This document shows, piece by piece, positions 1-5,910 of a DNA stretch of 8,723 nucleotides. A program made the position numbers and the translations under genes. Origin of the DNA: PALSA-1355 sp041499515 (GTDB lineage Bacteria; Planctomycetota; Planctomycetia; Pirellulales; PALSA-1355); contig JBGQKM010000254.1 of assembly GCA_041499515.1 (NCBI GenBank), positions 1 through 8,723 of the forward strand, read 5' to 3'. The notes under the pieces were generated by a model. That model saw only the letters and a list, made by a program, of their open reading frames with translations, did no database searches and was not told the DNA's origin. Position 1 is the first letter of the stretch. Each line of letters opens with the position of its first letter.

Positions 1-1
1 A

Positions 2-100
2 TGGGATTCGGAACTTACGGTTGACGCATGCCCGTCGTGCAAGGGTGCCGGCAAAGGAACGGTTTGCGACAAAGTACTCAGCCCCGACCCGGGCGCTTGA
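2..100 (+). CDS. Possible 3' end of a gene entering from the left, with a CxxCxGxG motif
   Basis: Reading from base 2, an open frame of 32 codons ends at TGA 98-100. It encodes a tail containing CPSCKGAGKGTVC, followed by a short Pro/Asp-rich end. Cys-x-x-Cys-x-Gly-x-Gly is the pattern of zinc-binding or structural cysteine motifs (DnaJ- or UvrA-like knuckles), and it is unlikely to arise often by chance, so this may be the true C-terminus of an upstream protein. No family can be named from so short a piece. The two other forward frames here are also open for a while (the third to 224) but show no recognisable motif. This is a tentative call based on the motif and on the convergent position relative to the minus-strand operon. 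Confidence 0.35.
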   Translation, partial: WDSELTVDACPSCKGAGKGTVCDKVLSPDPGA

Positions 101-288
101 CGGTAATGATCAGCCCCCTTCCGTGCTCTTATTGCTGGTTGCCAGCGTTGGCCAGTCGATACGCTCGTGTCCGCGCATCTCGCACTCGCGCGGCCAGCCC
201 GATAGAATTCTAAAAAGGGGCTGAAGATAGGGTTCCGACGGGGCCGCGCAACGCGGCGATTAAGGTGCCGTGGCGTCCGCGGCACATG
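101..288. other. Intergenic stretch without a recognisable gene
   Basis: No ORF here has a ribosome binding site or a family-like sequence. Two small inverted structures are visible. One is a 5-bp perfect stem, GCTGG/CCAGC, with a 3-nt loop at 134-146. The other is a CAGCCC/GGGCTG pair (195-200 with 218-223) enclosing the palindrome TAGAATTCTA (203-212). Neither is followed by a T run on the + strand, so I do not call a terminator for a gene entering from the left. Confidence 0.5.
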
Positions 289-332
289 AAAAACGTGGCG
301 CGCGACCACCAGACTGGTGACGACCGCCACGT
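289..332 (-). terminator. Intrinsic terminator of the isomerase/amidohydrolase operon
   Basis: Read on the minus strand, CGCCACG (+ strand 294-300) and its partner (325-331) form a GC-rich outer stem of 7-8 bp. Inside it is a second perfect pairing, CACCAG/CTGGTG (307-312 with 314-319). On the minus strand the outer stem is directly followed by five T residues (the A tract at 289-293). The structure lies about 30 bp after the stop codon at 361. This is the classic stem plus T-tract layout, and it is directional, because the + strand side has no T run. The inner pairing has too tight a loop to form fully and may open by a base pair or two. Confidence 0.75.
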
Positions 333-360
333 CCCGCGAAATCGCATCGTGCGTGTCTTT

Positions 361-1371
361 TCAGGCGTAAATCGGATCGAGTTTTTTGGTGATATACTCC
401 ATCGACACGCGCCAGCTATCGGCGATCGATACGCGAATCGTATCGAGGTCGTGGTTGATCCAACCGCGATAGTGCCGGTCGCGAAGCATGGCCATCAGGG
501 CCGTGAAATCGATCTGCCCGCGCCCCAGTTCGAGCATCGAGTTGAAAAACTTTCCCTGGTGCGAATCGCCGGCAAAGCGTTCGCCGTTGGGGGAGAGATA
601 GTCGCTGGCCACCGGCTCGCGGGTGGCGTCTTTGAAGTCGGTGTATACGATCCGATCGATCGACTTTGCGTACGTCGCCTGCACGTCGCACCCGCCCAAG
701 TGCAAATGCGCGCTGTCCCACGCGCAGAACACATAGCGCGGATCGGTGCCTGCGAGAAACCGGTCGACCTGCGCCTGGTTTTCCACCAGCGAGTCGGTGT
801 GGTTGTGCAGACCGATGCGGATGCCGTATTCTTCGAGGGCCATTTTTCCCAGTTCGTTCCAGAAGCGAAAACACGTGTCCAGCGCCGCGGCCTCCTCGGC
901 CGACGCGACCGGCGACGGCGGAAAGAACACCATCGCCGTGGCTCCAAAACGTTTATGGGCCTCCAGCGCCTCGCGGGCCCGAGTGCGAATCTCGGCCTGC
1001 TTGTCCGCGTGGTAATAGGGTCCGCCAAACGACACGGTCGAAAACTTCAGTCCGCGCTTTTCAAGCTCCTCGCCATACTGCTCGACCGACAGGTTGTTCT
1101 GTTTCAGAATGCCGGGAAACCCGGTGAGCCGCACGCCGTTGAAACCGCCGGCGGCCGTTTCGTCGAGAATCTGCAACAGCGGCAGCGACTTGCCCGGCGG
1201 CGCCACGCGTCCCCAGCTACCGGTCGACAGGGCGTACAAAATATTGGGGCGCACCCGCGGCTTGCCGCCGGTTGCCTGGTCGGCCTTTGCCACGACGGGC
1301 ATTCCGATGGCCCCGGCCGCAACCGCCGCGCACGCGCGGCCCACGAACTCTCGTCGCGTCAGCTCAGACAT
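361..1371 (-). CDS. Exported sugar phosphate isomerase/epimerase-like TIM-barrel protein (xylose isomerase-like superfamily)
   Basis: The 336-residue product has the features of the AP-endonuclease-2/xylose-isomerase-like barrel family, which isomerises, epimerises or dehydrates sugars and polyols using a bound metal. The C-terminal half resembles inosose dehydratase (IolE)-type proteins: GLHNH (His189, His191), WDSAHLHLGG (Asp219, His222), DFKD (Asp245, Asp248), then GRGQIDF and YRGWINHDLD near the end. Asp308 falls where I would expect a metal-binding Glu. The N-terminus LTRREFVG (Arg6-Arg7), followed by an Ala-rich hydrophobic run ending AKA at about residue 30, is a twin-arginine signal, so the enzyme is probably folded with its cofactor and exported. 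I chose ATG 1371 because AAGGAGAT lies 9 bp upstream and the Tat motif then sits at the very N-terminus; a TTG at 1401 would add ten unsupported residues. It lies 26 bp behind the amidohydrolase gene, in one operon. The substrate cannot be told from sequence. Confidence 0.85.
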   Translation of the reverse strand: MSELTRREFVGRACAAVAAGAIGMPVVAKADQATGGKPRVRPNILYALSTGSWGRVAPPGKSLPLLQILDETAAGGFNGVRLTGFPGILKQNNLSVEQYGEELEKRGLKFSTVSFGGPYYHADKQAEIRTRAREALEAHKRFGATAMVFFPPSPVASAEEAAALDTCFRFWNELGKMALEEYGIRIGLHNHTDSLVENQAQVDRFLAGTDPRYVFCAWDSAHLHLGGCDVQATYAKSIDRIVYTDFKDATREPVASDYLSPNGERFAGDSHQGKFFNSMLELGRGQIDFTALMAMLRDRHYRGWINHDLDTIRVSIADSWRVSMEYITKKLDPIYA

Positions 1372-1380
1372 GGCAGGTGT

Positions 1381-1388
1381 ATCTCCTT
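1381..1388 (-). promoter_or_regulatory. Shine-Dalgarno site setting the 1371 start
   Basis: The minus strand reads AAGGAGAT here, nine bases before ATG 1371 and inside the short gap after the upstream stop codon at 1398. It is a strong match to the anti-SD sequence and argues against the TTG at 1401 as the start. Confidence 0.75.
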
Positions 1389-1397
1389 GGAATGATT

Positions 1398-2336
1398 TCA
1401 ACTCACCGCGGGCCAGAGCCGCAAGGCCGTCTCGCCCAGAATCCAGCGACGGTCTTCGTCGTTGAAAAACTTGATTTCATCGCGATACAAGGCCAGCGCC
1501 CGGCCGTAGCCGCAATACTGCTCGACCACCGGCCAGTCGGTCCCCCACATCAGCCGTTGGGGCCCGAACGCGTCGTACAGCTTGCGCACCTGGTCGTGCG
1601 TATCGCGATACGGGTATTCCTGGCGTGAAATCAACCATAAGTGGCTCAGCTTCACGTACACGCGCGGATACCGGGCCAACGCCAACAACTTCTGCAACTC
1701 AGCCGGCTGATCGATTGGGCAGTCGGACATGTGGTCGATGCAAACATCGAGCCGCTCGCGATGGCGCGCAATCACGCGCTCGACGTCGGGAATGCGCGAA
1801 ATCGAGCAGAGAAAACACACCGGCACGCGCAGCTCCGACGCCCGGCGGCAAATCATATCCATTTGCTTTTCGTTGTTGATCCAATCGCCGGCCGGTCCGG
1901 CCGCGGGGCTCAGACGCACTCCGCGCAAGCCCTCGGCCACCCAATGGTCCAGCTCTTTGTCCGCGGTCGGGCTCTGCGGATCGACCCGGCATACGCCCAT
2001 GAACTGCTGGCGATGCGCCTGCACGGCGGCGGCCGAGTAGCGGCAGTCCCAGCGATAATAGATGACGTGCACGATCACGGTCCGTTCGACGCCGTGTTGG
2101 CGCATTTGCGAAAGCAGCATCTCGGCGGTTGCCTCTTCCTTGGGCGGCTCTTTCAGATCGGCCGGCCAGGGAAACCGCAGGTCGTTTTTCCAAACGTGAA
2201 CGTGCGAGTCCACGATGCGGAGGTTGGAAGAATCATCGGCCATTAGCGATTGCTCCTGCCGCGACGTCACGGCCAGCGCCGCCGCCGAGACCGTGGCGCT
2301 TTGCAGCCAATGACGGCGGGAAAGGATGCGGCTCAT
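1398..2336 (-). CDS. Exported amidohydrolase-2 family metal-dependent hydrolase (lactonase-like)
   Basis: The 312-residue protein belongs to the amidohydrolase-related TIM-barrel family (amidohydrolase_2), which includes L-fuconolactonase, 2-pyrone-4,6-dicarboxylate lactonase and decarboxylases. Visible hallmarks are the first-strand VDSHVHVW (His45, His47), a conserved histidine in IDHMSD (His202), SHLW (His232), and the C-terminal catalytic aspartate in MWGTDWP (Asp267). The N-terminus LSRRHWLQ (Arg7-Arg8) plus an Ala-rich segment to about residue 25 is a twin-arginine signal peptide, although no clean AxA cleavage site is visible, so it could remain a membrane anchor. ATG 2336 has only a weak GGAAG-like ribosome site but places the Tat motif correctly. 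It is the first gene of a two-gene operon with the isomerase-like protein; together they suggest extracytoplasmic sugar or sugar-lactone metabolism. The exact substrate is unknown. Confidence 0.85.
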   Translation of the reverse strand: MSRILSRRHWLQSATVSAAALAVTSRQEQSLMADDSSNLRIVDSHVHVWKNDLRFPWPADLKEPPKEEATAEMLLSQMRQHGVERTVIVHVIYYRWDCRYSAAAVQAHRQQFMGVCRVDPQSPTADKELDHWVAEGLRGVRLSPAAGPAGDWINNEKQMDMICRRASELRVPVCFLCSISRIPDVERVIARHRERLDVCIDHMSDCPIDQPAELQKLLALARYPRVYVKLSHLWLISRQEYPYRDTHDQVRKLYDAFGPQRLMWGTDWPVVEQYCGYGRALALYRDEIKFFNDEDRRWILGETALRLWPAVS

Positions 2337-2404
2337 GGTTCGCGTGCTTCCGGCCCAGGATGCCTGGCGGTGGTCTGCAAAAGTGTCGCCCCAGCGCGAG
2401 CGCC

Positions 2405-2433
2405 ATTGTCGAATGTGCGTCGCGGCAAATCAA
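2405..2433 (-). promoter_or_regulatory. Possible promoter of the amidohydrolase/isomerase operon
   Basis: On the minus strand TTGATT (2433-2428) is followed after exactly 17 bp by GACAAT (2410-2405), each matching the sigma-70 consensus at four of six positions. A start near 2398 would give a leader of about 60 nt before ATG 2336. The fit is moderate and chance matches are common, but it is the best pair I find in the 226-bp gap. Confidence 0.3.
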
Positions 2434-2562
2434 CCAGGCTCGAACCGGCCACGGAAAGATTAAAAACCAATGGACACAACTCAGCGAGAAACCTTGCAAA
2501 CGGCGTTTCATGGCCGCTTGCGGCTTAGCCTTGCACGGGACTATAAGTTTTGTCCAGACGTT

Positions 2563-3309
2563 CTAGGGCCGGCGTCCCGGGCGGCGTTGGGTGGCCGAGG
2601 TGGGCAGGTGGCGGTGCGGTCGGTTGATCACTCGGGAAATCGGACGCTGAAAGATCCCTAAATCGTGTCCGTACCACGACGAATCGACGCGCTTGTATTC
2701 GATTTGCTTCAGTTGGGCCCGAGAGGCCCACGCTGCGATGGCCGAAAATGGCCGCAAGTAGATTGTCCGCCGCCGGGAGCCCAGCCGTTGGTGCAGGCGA
2801 TGGGCCAACGCTTGCCACCCTGGCCGCGGATCGACCGTCAGGACCATCAAGATGCCGCCCGGCGCGAGCTTGTCGGCCGCCTGGTCTACCAAGGCTCCCT
2901 GCGCTTCGGGCGGGATGAAGTGCAAGACATCGACTAACGAGACCACGTCGAATTTTTCTTCATCCACCGGCCAGGGTCCGCCCACGTCCATTTGCCGGAA
3001 CTCGAGACGCTCGCGCACGGCGGGCCGCACGTCGTCCAGCATTTGACGGGCCGAGGCGATGGCCGGCTCCCGTGCGTCGAGGCCCAACCCGCGCTGCATT
3101 TCAGTCAGTTCGGCGGCCAAACCCAGCAGCAGCCCCGAGCCGCAGCCGACGTCGAGCACGCGCGCCGCGGGGGGCACCCAATTGAGCAAAACGTCGAATG
3201 GGCAGAAGTACGGGCGCCATCGCTGCCCGGTCCGCGCCACCAGCGGCCCATTGCGAGAGAGCCGCTGCACCGTGTGGGCCACGTCGGCAAATGTAATCGG
3301 CGAAGCCAT
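2563..3309 (-). CDS. Class I SAM-dependent methyltransferase
   Basis: The 248-residue protein has the Rossmann-fold methyltransferase core. Motif I is VLDVGCGSG (residues 51-59), which binds SAM. An acidic residue follows strand 2 (Asp78, in GLGLDA), and DVGGPWP at about 108-114 forms the motif II region. FDVVSLVDVLHFIPPE (120-135) is the motif after strand 4, and KLAPGGILMVL (147-157) is the usual post-core strand. Residues 1-50, with a WRPYFCPFD segment, form an N-terminal cap. The last 25 or so residues are basic and Arg/Pro-rich and look disordered. The acceptor molecule cannot be predicted. ATG 3309 is preferred; a GTG at 3339 in the same frame would add ten residues, and neither start has a clear ribosome site. 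The gene is transcribed divergently from rpmF and is followed by a 226-bp gap, so it is probably monocistronic. Confidence 0.85.
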   Translation of the reverse strand: MASPITFADVAHTVQRLSRNGPLVARTGQRWRPYFCPFDVLLNWVPPAARVLDVGCGSGLLLGLAAELTEMQRGLGLDAREPAIASARQMLDDVRPAVRERLEFRQMDVGGPWPVDEEKFDVVSLVDVLHFIPPEAQGALVDQAADKLAPGGILMVLTVDPRPGWQALAHRLHQRLGSRRRTIYLRPFSAIAAWASRAQLKQIEYKRVDSSWYGHDLGIFQRPISRVINRPHRHLPTSATQRRPGRRP

Positions 3310-3377
3310 TGGGATGTGTACCGCGGTTGCAAAAAGCACCTGAGAAACCGCTGGGCAAGCCCGCGCGAGGGGGTGTT

Positions 3378-3407
3378 CGTATAGCAGCGATCAGCGGCGC
3401 GCGTCAA
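3378..3407 (-). promoter_or_regulatory. Promoter of the methyltransferase gene
   Basis: The minus strand shows TTGACG (3407-3402, five of six consensus bases), an 18-bp spacer and TATACG (3383-3378). Transcription would begin near 3371, giving a leader of roughly 60 nt to ATG 3309. It lies in the divergent region shared with rpmF. Confidence 0.5.
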
Positions 3408-3472
3408 GAGAAGCCCCCGCGGCAGACCGAATGCGTCGGCGATCGAAGCCCTCGCCCAGCAAGGCAATAAGA

Positions 3473-3504
3473 GAATTGGGCGATCGTGATTGATCGCCGA
3501 ATTC
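3473..3504. promoter_or_regulatory. 32-bp dyad, candidate operator upstream of the rpmF-fab promoter
   Basis: GAATTGGGCGATC (3473-3485) and GATCGCCGAATTC (3492-3504) are inverted copies matching at 12 of 13 positions, separated by GTGATT. The right arm ends 6 bp before the TTGACA at 3511. The size and position suit a dimeric repressor or activator. It could also form a hairpin in RNA, but there is no T run after either arm and no gene that needs a terminator here. No known operator is recognised. Confidence 0.45.
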
Positions 3505-3510
3505 CCGCGC

Positions 3511-3540
3511 TTGACACCTGGCGGGTGAGTCGCTTACGAT
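3511..3540 (+). promoter_or_regulatory. Promoter of the rpmF-fab cluster
   Basis: A perfect -35 box TTGACA (3511-3516) is followed after 18 bp by TACGAT (3535-3540, four of six). Transcription would start near 3547, leaving about 73 nt before rpmF. A dyad lies immediately upstream. Confidence 0.6.
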
Positions 3541-3619
3541 TAGCCGTTTGCCGCATTGCAACAAGTTGTCCTCATTGAGCTTGGGCGTTTCACAGGCGTC
3601 CGGCATTAGGTGGATCGTC

Positions 3620-3802
3620 ATGGCTGTCCCAAAACGGAAACATTCCAACGCCCGCACCAACAGTCGCCGGGCCCATCATGCCTTGAAGCCGCTTAAGTTG
3701 GAGTACTGCCCCCAGTGCAGCATCGCGGTGCCCTCGCATCGGATTTGCCCCAACTGCGGCCACTACATGGGCCGCGCGATCGTCGAAACGGTCGCCGAGT
3801 AA
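3620..3802 (+). CDS. rpmF: 50S ribosomal protein L32
   Basis: This 60-residue basic protein is a full-length L32, a small component of the large ribosomal subunit. It begins MAVPKRKHSNARTNSRRAH, the signature N-terminus of the family. It then carries the four-cysteine zinc ribbon CPQC (Cys30, Cys33) and CPNCGHY (Cys43, Cys46), so this is the zinc-binding (C+) form. ATG 3620 is chosen because the family always begins MAVPK and AGGTGG lies 6 bp upstream; an earlier in-frame ATG at 3548 would add 24 unrelated residues. As in many bacteria the gene heads the fatty-acid synthesis cluster, coupling ribosome and membrane synthesis. Unlike the E. coli arrangement, plsX and fabH do not follow; fabD does, after 135 bp. 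Confidence 0.97.
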   Translation: MAVPKRKHSNARTNSRRAHHALKPLKLEYCPQCSIAVPSHRICPNCGHYMGRAIVETVAE

Positions 3803-3819
3803 GCGATCCGTGGGGCGAT

Positions 3820-3843
3820 GTCTCGAGGCCGCGGAAGCGAGAC
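3820..3843 (+). promoter_or_regulatory. Stem-loop between rpmF and fabD
   Basis: GTCTCG (3820-3825) and CGAGAC (3838-3843) are perfect inverted copies around a 12-nt GC-rich loop, starting 18 bp after the rpmF stop codon. No T tract follows, so it is not a standard terminator. It may be an mRNA processing or stability element, or chance. Confidence 0.25.
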
Positions 3844-3925
3844 GGTCGATCGCCGAGCGGACCAGCCCGATCTCGCGGCGCGGCGTCCATCGCGCCCGAT
3901 ACATCAGCCATTGTCGCACGAAGTC

Positions 3926-3930
3926 GGGGA
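3926..3930 (+). promoter_or_regulatory. fabD: Ribosome binding site supporting the TTG start of fabD
   Basis: GGGGA lies 7 bp before TTG 3938. The more distant in-frame ATG at 3818 has GGGG almost touching it, too close for initiation. Confidence 0.55.
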
Positions 3931-3937
3931 TGTCACC

Positions 3938-4846
3938 TTGAGCAAGATCGCGTTTCTCTTTCCGGGTCAGGGCGCCCAGATGGTCGGCATGGGTCGACAG
4001 GCCGCCGAGTCGTTGCCCGCGGCGCGGCAATTGTACGATCGGGCCGGCGATATCCTGGGCTACGATCTGGCCAAATTGTGTTTCGAGGGGCCGGCCGAAG
4101 AACTCGACTCGACCGTGGTCAGTCAGCCGGCCTTGTTCGTCACGAGCCTGGTGGCCATCGAGCAGTTGCGACAATCGGCGCCCGAAGTGGTGTTGTCGTG
4201 CGAAACCACGGCTGGCCTGAGCTTGGGCGAGTATACGGCGCTGGTCTTTGCCGGCGCGATGGAATTCGAAGACGGGCTGCGGCTGGTGGCCGTCCGCGGA
4301 GAAGCGATGCAGGAAGCCGCCGACGCCAATCCCGGCGGCATGGTGAGTATTTTGGGATTGGAGCGGGCGGAGGTCGAGGCGTTGTGCGCGCGAGCCCGGC
4401 GGGGTGAGACGTTGCAGATCGCCAACTTGTTGTGCCCAGGCAACATCGTGATTTCCGGGACGAATTCCGCCTGCGAGCGGGCCGCCGAAATGGCCGCCGC
4501 GGCCGGTGCGATGAAGGCGGTGCCGTTGGCGGTGGCCGGCGCGTTTCACACGCCGATCATGCACTCGGCGGTCCAGCGGCTGCAAGACGCGCTGGCCGAC
4601 ACCCACATCCATCGGCCCGCGATTCCGGTGATTTCGAACGTCGATGCCCAGGCACACTTCGACCCCAGCGAAATCCGCGACCTGCTCGTCCAGCAGGTCG
4701 TCTCGCCGGTGCTTTGGGAAGATTCGATGCGCAGCTTGTTGACGCAGGGTTACGATCAGTTCTATGAAGTTGGCCCGGGCCGCGTGCTGCGGGGCCTGCT
4801 GAAACGCATCGAACGGCGAATTTCCTGCCAGGGCGTGTTCGATTGA
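3938..4846 (+). CDS. fabD: Malonyl-CoA:acyl carrier protein transacylase
   Basis: FabD transfers malonate from malonyl-CoA to AcpP in the cytoplasm, supplying every elongation step of type II fatty-acid synthesis. From TTG 3938 the product is 302 residues, close to the usual 300-310. It begins with the family N-terminus KIAFLFPGQGAQ (Gln11). The nucleophile is Ser95 in GLSLGE, Arg120 in VAVRGEAMQ binds the malonyl carboxylate, and His204 in VAGAFHTP completes the dyad. EVGPGRVLRGLLKRI near the C-terminus is also typical. The residue before the serine is Leu rather than the His of bacterial GHSxGE, as in plant-type enzymes. I reject an upstream ATG at 3818, which would add a 40-residue Arg-rich tail with no homology to the family; a TTG at 3911 is a second alternative. 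fabG follows after 65 bp. Confidence 0.95.
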   Translation: MSKIAFLFPGQGAQMVGMGRQAAESLPAARQLYDRAGDILGYDLAKLCFEGPAEELDSTVVSQPALFVTSLVAIEQLRQSAPEVVLSCETTAGLSLGEYTALVFAGAMEFEDGLRLVAVRGEAMQEAADANPGGMVSILGLERAEVEALCARARRGETLQIANLLCPGNIVISGTNSACERAAEMAAAAGAMKAVPLAVAGAFHTPIMHSAVQRLQDALADTHIHRPAIPVISNVDAQAHFDPSEIRDLLVQQVVSPVLWEDSMRSLLTQGYDQFYEVGPGRVLRGLLKRIERRISCQGVFD

Positions 4847-4911
4847 GTTTCGGTAATTTGGGGCGCGGGCCGTTTTCCGCGCGGCAGTTTTTTTGAGAGA
4901 TCGGTGTCCGC

Positions 4912-5682
4912 ATGACAGAGCAACCCAAGAGTCCCTTGCAGGTGGATTTGAGCTCTCAGAGCGCGATCGTCACCGGTGCCTCGCGCGGCATCGGGCGCGC
5001 GATCGCGTTGGCCCTGGCGGCCTCGGGCGCCAAGGTGGCCTGCGTGGCGCGCAACGTCGAAAAGCTGACCGAAACGGCCGAGGCGATTCGGGCAGCCGGC
5101 GGCACGGCCGAAGTCTATGCCTGCGACGTGACTGATTCCCAGAGCGTGCAGAGCGTGGTCGACAGCGTGGTCGAAAAATGGGGCAAACTCCAGATCCTGG
5201 TCAACAACGCCGGCCTGACGCGAGACACGCTGATTCCACGGATGTCGGACGAGGATTGGGATTCGGTCATTAATACGAACCTGCGGGGAACGTTTCTATT
5301 TACACGCGCCGCGACGCGCCCCATGATGCAGGGCCGTTACGGACGCATTATCAACATAGCCAGCGTTTCGGGGCTTTCTGGCAACCCGGGCCAGGCCAAC
5401 TATTCGGCCTCCAAGGCCGGCGTGATCGGCCTGACCCGTACCGTGGCCAGGGAATTGGCCAGCCGCAAAGTCACGGTCAACGCCGTGGCCCCCGGCTTTA
5501 TCGAAACCGAAATGACCCAAGCCCTGGGGCCGGTGGTGCTGGAGGAAGTCAAGAAGCGGATTCCGGCAAAGCGGGTGGGTCGGGCCGAGGAAGTCGCCTG
5601 GGGGGTCTTGTTCTTGGCCAGCGAGGCGGCCGGTTATATCACCGGTCAGGTGCTGACCATCGATGGCGGCCTGTGCGCCTAG
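4912..5682 (+). CDS. fabG: 3-oxoacyl-ACP reductase
   Basis: FabG reduces the 3-oxoacyl-ACP made by the condensing enzyme to 3-hydroxyacyl-ACP using NADPH. The 256-residue product is a classical short-chain dehydrogenase. It has the cofactor loop TGASRGIG (21-28), Asp72 in the CDVTD segment, NNAG (98-101), and catalytic Asn123, Ser151, Tyr164 and Lys168 (YSASK). The late NAVAPGFIETEM loop and the C-terminal ITGQVLTIDGG follow. All catalytic residues sit 13 positions later than in E. coli FabG, reflecting a short N-terminal extension (residues 1-13). ATG 4912 has only a GAGAG-like ribosome site about 12 bp upstream. Many SDR proteins look alike, but the position between fabD and acpP makes FabG the firm choice. 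Confidence 0.96.
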   Translation: MTEQPKSPLQVDLSSQSAIVTGASRGIGRAIALALAASGAKVACVARNVEKLTETAEAIRAAGGTAEVYACDVTDSQSVQSVVDSVVEKWGKLQILVNNAGLTRDTLIPRMSDEDWDSVINTNLRGTFLFTRAATRPMMQGRYGRIINIASVSGLSGNPGQANYSASKAGVIGLTRTVARELASRKVTVNAVAPGFIETEMTQALGPVVLEEVKKRIPAKRVGRAEEVAWGVLFLASEAAGYITGQVLTIDGGLCA

Positions 5683-5751
5683 GACTTCCGACGCGTGTAG
5701 AATTTGTTGTGACCGCGGGGGTGCGGCCGGCGTCTCTAAATTGATTGATAT

Positions 5752-5788
5752 AGACAGGGGATCGAAAACTTTCTATCTTGACCTGTCT
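5752..5788. promoter_or_regulatory. Inverted repeat overlapping the candidate acpP promoter
   Basis: AGACAGG (5752-5758) and CCTGTCT (5782-5788) are perfect 7-bp inverted copies 23 bp apart. The right arm overlaps the TTGACC -35 candidate, so a bound protein could affect that promoter. The AT-rich interval between the arms differs from the surrounding GC-rich coding sequence. The function is inferred only from position. Confidence 0.25.
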
Positions 5789-5805
5789 TATGGAAGTCCT
5801 CTATT
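5778..5805 (+). promoter_or_regulatory. Possible internal promoter for acpP-fabF
   Basis: TTGACC (5778-5783, five of six consensus) is followed after 16 bp by TCTATT (5800-5805, four of six) in an AT-rich patch of a GC-rich region. Transcription from about 5812 would give a leader near 108 nt. An own promoter would suit acpP, whose product is usually needed in large excess over the enzymes. Confidence 0.4.
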
Positions 5806-5808
5806 TTT

Positions 5809-5823
5809 GTGCCAGGGAGGCAC
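5809..5823 (+). promoter_or_regulatory. Small stem-loop near the start of the acpP leader
   Basis: GTGCC (5809-5813) and GGCAC (5819-5823) form a perfect 5-bp stem with an AGGGA loop. It follows a TATTTTT run rather than preceding one, so it is not a terminator for fabG. If transcription starts at 5812 it would be only partly in the transcript. Confidence 0.25.
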
Positions 5824-5861
5824 CCCACAGGTTGGCATCAGGGGTCTTGGGTTAACTGGCG

Positions 5862-5888
5862 GGGGAAGGAAACGTCTCGTTCCTCCCC
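5862..5888 (+). promoter_or_regulatory. Long stem-loop in the acpP 5' leader
   Basis: GGGGAAGGAAACG (5862-5874) pairs with CGTTCCTCCCC (5878-5888) across a TCT loop, giving eleven base pairs interrupted by two single-A bulges. It ends 17 bp before the GGAGG ribosome site and lacks a following T run. It is therefore a leader structure rather than a terminator, and could protect the mRNA 5' end or tune translation. Confidence 0.4.
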
Positions 5889-5905
5889 GATTCTGAATAT
5901 CAGTT

Positions 5906-5910
5906 GGAGG
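5906..5910 (+). promoter_or_regulatory. acpP: Ribosome binding site deciding the acpP start
   Basis: GGAGG lies 9 bp before GTG 5920 but only 3 bp before the in-frame GTG at 5914, favouring the second GTG. Confidence 0.65.

Noticed and set aside
21..224. Two small overlapping + strand ORFs near the left edge
   Set aside because: They have no ribosome site and an unstructured Arg/Pro-rich translation; the competing frame 2-100 has a better motif.
265..1395. Long + strand open frame of 376 codons
   Set aside because: It is antisense to the isomerase-like gene, which has a Tat signal, family motifs and an SD. The translation is Arg/His-rich, with no domain; it is a product of high GC.
2513..2524. 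GCCGCTTGCGGC hairpin as terminator of the methyltransferase gene
   Set aside because: The stem is only 4-5 bp with no T tract, so it is too weak to call.
3818..3937. N-terminal extension of FabD from ATG 3818
   Set aside because: The residues are unlike any FabD, and the SD at that ATG is too close; TTG 3938 restores the usual family N-terminus.
3590..4657. Long minus-strand open frame of 355 codons
   Set aside because: It lies antisense to rpmF and fabD, both certain genes, and has no ribosome site or recognisable motif.
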